The notes beneath the pieces were generated by a model. It made no database searches. It worked only from the letters and a program-made list of their open reading frames with translations, and was not told the DNA's origin. From the NCBI GenBank assembly GCA_017502065.1, contig JAFVVU010000305.1, positions 1-6,377 on the forward strand: a stretch of 6,377 nucleotides of DNA, in the 5' to 3' direction. A program made the translations under genes and the position numbers. This document shows positions 5,158-6,377 of the stretch, one piece after another (within the stretch, counting starts at the first letter, position 1; the number at the start of each line of letters is the position of its first letter). Source of the stretch: Clostridia bacterium. Lineage in GTDB: Bacteria; Bacillota; Clostridia; RUG12999.

Positions 5158-6093
5158 ATGGCAAACTTTTTAGATAGCAGACGGTCCGGCGGCGGTGTCG
5201 GTAAAAACGACCCCGAGCTTAAGGGTCTTGATAAATTTTTTGAACTGTTAAAACGCAAATTCAGATCATATATGACACTTAACTTGCTTTATCTCGCACT
5301 TAGCATACCTACAATTATTTATTATACATTTATTCTGATGTATCTGCTTTACGGACTTCTCAATAACGAAAATGCAATTGCGCTGTTCTTTATGTCCCTT
5401 GGAGGAGCAATCGGCCTTGTAACATTTTTCTCCGGTACACCCTGCAGCTCCGGATATTACTACGTTCTTAGAAACTATGTCCGCGAAGAACACGCCTGGG
5501 TGGCAAGTGACCTTTTTGAACACACAAGAAAAAATTTCATGAGTTCTCTGGTATCATACCTGATTAACGTTATTTTTGTTACAGTTTCTCTTGGAAATAT
5601 ACATATTTATCCCCATCTTATCGATGCTATGGGACTTAACCTTTCCACAATTCTGCTTATTTCATTTTTTGCGGTTATAGTTATATTCTACGCAATGATG
5701 CAGCCGTACATATGGACACTTACAGTAACCTTTGACCTTGGTTTTGTCAATGTTTACCGTAACTCCTTCCTGCTTACAATGTTAAAGCTGCCACGTAACC
5801 TCGGCAGTCTTATCCTTCGCGCGGGCTTATTCGTGCTTGCATATTTCCTGCATCCGCTGCTCGGTATCGCCCTTTCCATATTGGCATTGACATCCGTTAT
5901 CGGACTTGTGGCACAGTTTATGGCATACCCTGTTGTTGACCAGTATATGATGCATAAATCAGGTGAAGAAGAGGAAGAATGTGAAGATGAGGACGAGGAA
6001 GAATACGACCTTGGTTACGAACCTCACGGCCCTAACGATATTGCAGGATTATTCAAAAACAAAAATAAGGACGATGAAAATGAACCCGTATAA
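5158..6093 (+). CDS. DUF624 (YesL-like) multi-spanning membrane protein with acidic C-terminal tail
   Basis: The 311-residue product is an integral membrane protein of unknown function. A basic, Gly-rich N-terminus (1-38, ending KRKFRSY) precedes about six predicted helices near 40-66, 72-94, 130-147, 161-187, 216-236 and 237-258. The DUF624 signature is the block PCSSGYYYVLRNYVREEHAW followed by VASDLFEHTRKNF (95-127), an amphipathic stretch corresponding to the family pattern G-P-A-x-A-x-x-Y-x-x-R-x-x-x-R/E-E. Family members of about 200-220 residues often sit beside sugar ABC transporters, but no transporter is seen here. This copy is longer, because of its N-terminal extension and a polar C-terminus of about 45 residues that includes an acidic run at 270-284 (13 of 15 residues Asp or Glu). 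An even number of helices and the positive-inside rule would place both ends in the cytoplasm. It overlaps the next gene by 14 nt. Confidence 0.8.
   Translation: MANFLDSRRSGGGVGKNDPELKGLDKFFELLKRKFRSYMTLNLLYLALSIPTIIYYTFILMYLLYGLLNNENAIALFFMSLGGAIGLVTFFSGTPCSSGYYYVLRNYVREEHAWVASDLFEHTRKNFMSSLVSYLINVIFVTVSLGNIHIYPHLIDAMGLNLSTILLISFFAVIVIFYAMMQPYIWTLTVTFDLGFVNVYRNSFLLTMLKLPRNLGSLILRAGLFVLAYFLHPLLGIALSILALTSVIGLVAQFMAYPVVDQYMMHKSGEEEEECEDEDEEEYDLGYEPHGPNDIAGLFKNKNKDDENEPV
6067..6071 (+). promoter_or_regulatory. Probable ribosome binding site for the M16-like gene (AAGGA)
   Basis: AAGGA within the end of the DUF624 gene lies 8 nt before the ATG at 6080. The in-frame ATG at 6074 is only 2 nt away, too close to use this site, which is why 6080 is preferred. 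Confidence 0.5.
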
Positions 6094-6377
6094 ACTTAAA
6101 AACAATATCAATTTATATCATATCAAATCCGACAGATTTAAAACCGTTACGGTAAGCTTAAACATCTACCGCCCGATTGACGATAATGCATCTGCGCTCT
6201 CACTTCTCGGCAACGTGCTTGAAAACGGATGCAGTAAATATCCGTCAAAATCTGTTCTTGCAAAACACCTTGAATGGCTTTACGGAGCAAGCCTCCAGAC
6301 AGCCATCATGAAAAAGGAAGAAACACAGATTCTTTCCGTCATTGCAAGTGCGCCGGCGGAAAAATTCACCGGCGAAG
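6080..6377 (+). CDS. M16-family (insulinase-like) protein, YmfF/YfmF type, 3' end missing
   Basis: Only the first 99 codons are in the window; the frame is open to the edge. The N-terminus resembles the first domain of M16B peptidases: a short beta strand (INLYHIKSDRFKTVTVSLNIYRPI, residues 10-33), a helix carrying SALSLLGNVLENG (38-50), then LAKHLEWLYGASLQ (60-73) and a beta strand (TQILSVIAS). FKT near residue 21, and LE-LYGA after the first helix, are typical of the YmfF-like proteins annotated as EF-P 5-aminopentanol modification-associated or zinc-independent M16 partners. The zinc motif HxxEH, expected in the first helix before the Gly-x-x-x-x-P turn, is replaced by LGNVLEN, so this subunit is probably not catalytic itself. 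Such proteins are normally followed by a YmfH-like partner, which here would lie downstream of the window. The gene overlaps the DUF624 gene by 14 nt. Confidence 0.75.
   Translation, partial: MNPYKLKNNINLYHIKSDRFKTVTVSLNIYRPIDDNASALSLLGNVLENGCSKYPSKSVLAKHLEWLYGASLQTAIMKKEETQILSVIASAPAEKFTGE

Noticed and set aside
6074..6079. ATG at 6074 as the start of the M16-like gene
   Set aside because: It is in frame but only 2 nt after the AAGGA site; the ATG at 6080 has proper spacing. The difference is only two residues, so this is a weak preference.
1..6377. Terminators, internal promoters, RNA genes, CRISPR arrays or mobile elements
   Set aside because: No gap between genes exceeds 15 nt, and I saw no GC-rich hairpin with a T-run at gene ends, no regularly spaced repeats, no transposase-like frame and no tRNA- or rRNA-like stretch. 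Promoters inside coding sequence cannot be excluded by eye.

Overview
The window is a stretch of a low-to-moderate GC bacterial chromosome, most likely a member of the Clostridia (Bacillota). The reasons are the gene order PASTA kinase–rsgA–rpe–thiN, AGGAGG-type ribosome binding sites, heavy use of CTT and AAA codons, and protein sequences of clostridial character. I cannot place it below class level from sequence alone. Every recognisable gene lies on the + strand. The genes are packed so tightly (gaps of 1 to 15 nt, or overlaps of 13 to 14 nt) that there is no room for a terminator or promoter of the usual kind between them, so the window looks like the inside of one long operon. Both ends cut a gene.

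Layout: (1) 2-1225, the 3' part of a PrkC/Stk1-type membrane Ser/Thr kinase: end of the kinase domain, one transmembrane helix, three PASTA repeats and a Pro/Thr-rich tail. (2) 1227-2099, rsgA, the circularly permuted ribosome small-subunit maturation GTPase. (3) 2087-2731, rpe, ribulose-5-phosphate 3-epimerase. (4) 2733-3368, thiN, thiamine pyrophosphokinase. (5) 3355-4500, a membrane-anchored beta-propeller-like protein, probably DUF5711. (6) 4516-5145, a CvpA-family membrane protein. (7) 5158-6093, a DUF624 (YesL-like) multi-spanning membrane protein with a strongly acidic tail. (8) 6080 to the window end, the N-terminus of an M16-family (insulinase-like) protein resembling YmfF/YfmF, with no HxxEH zinc motif where one would be expected.

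The first half is a well-known conserved block: a surface kinase that senses cell-wall fragments, a ribosome-assembly GTPase that is a known PrkC substrate in Bacillus subtilis, and two small-molecule enzymes (pentose phosphate pathway and thiamine diphosphate supply; transketolase needs ThDP and uses the product of Rpe). The second half is a run of envelope proteins of poorly known function. It is the most interesting part, because co-transcription with the kinase would suggest a shared role in envelope sensing or growth control. That link is inference from gene order only. No RNA gene, mobile element, CRISPR array or other obviously exotic system was seen.
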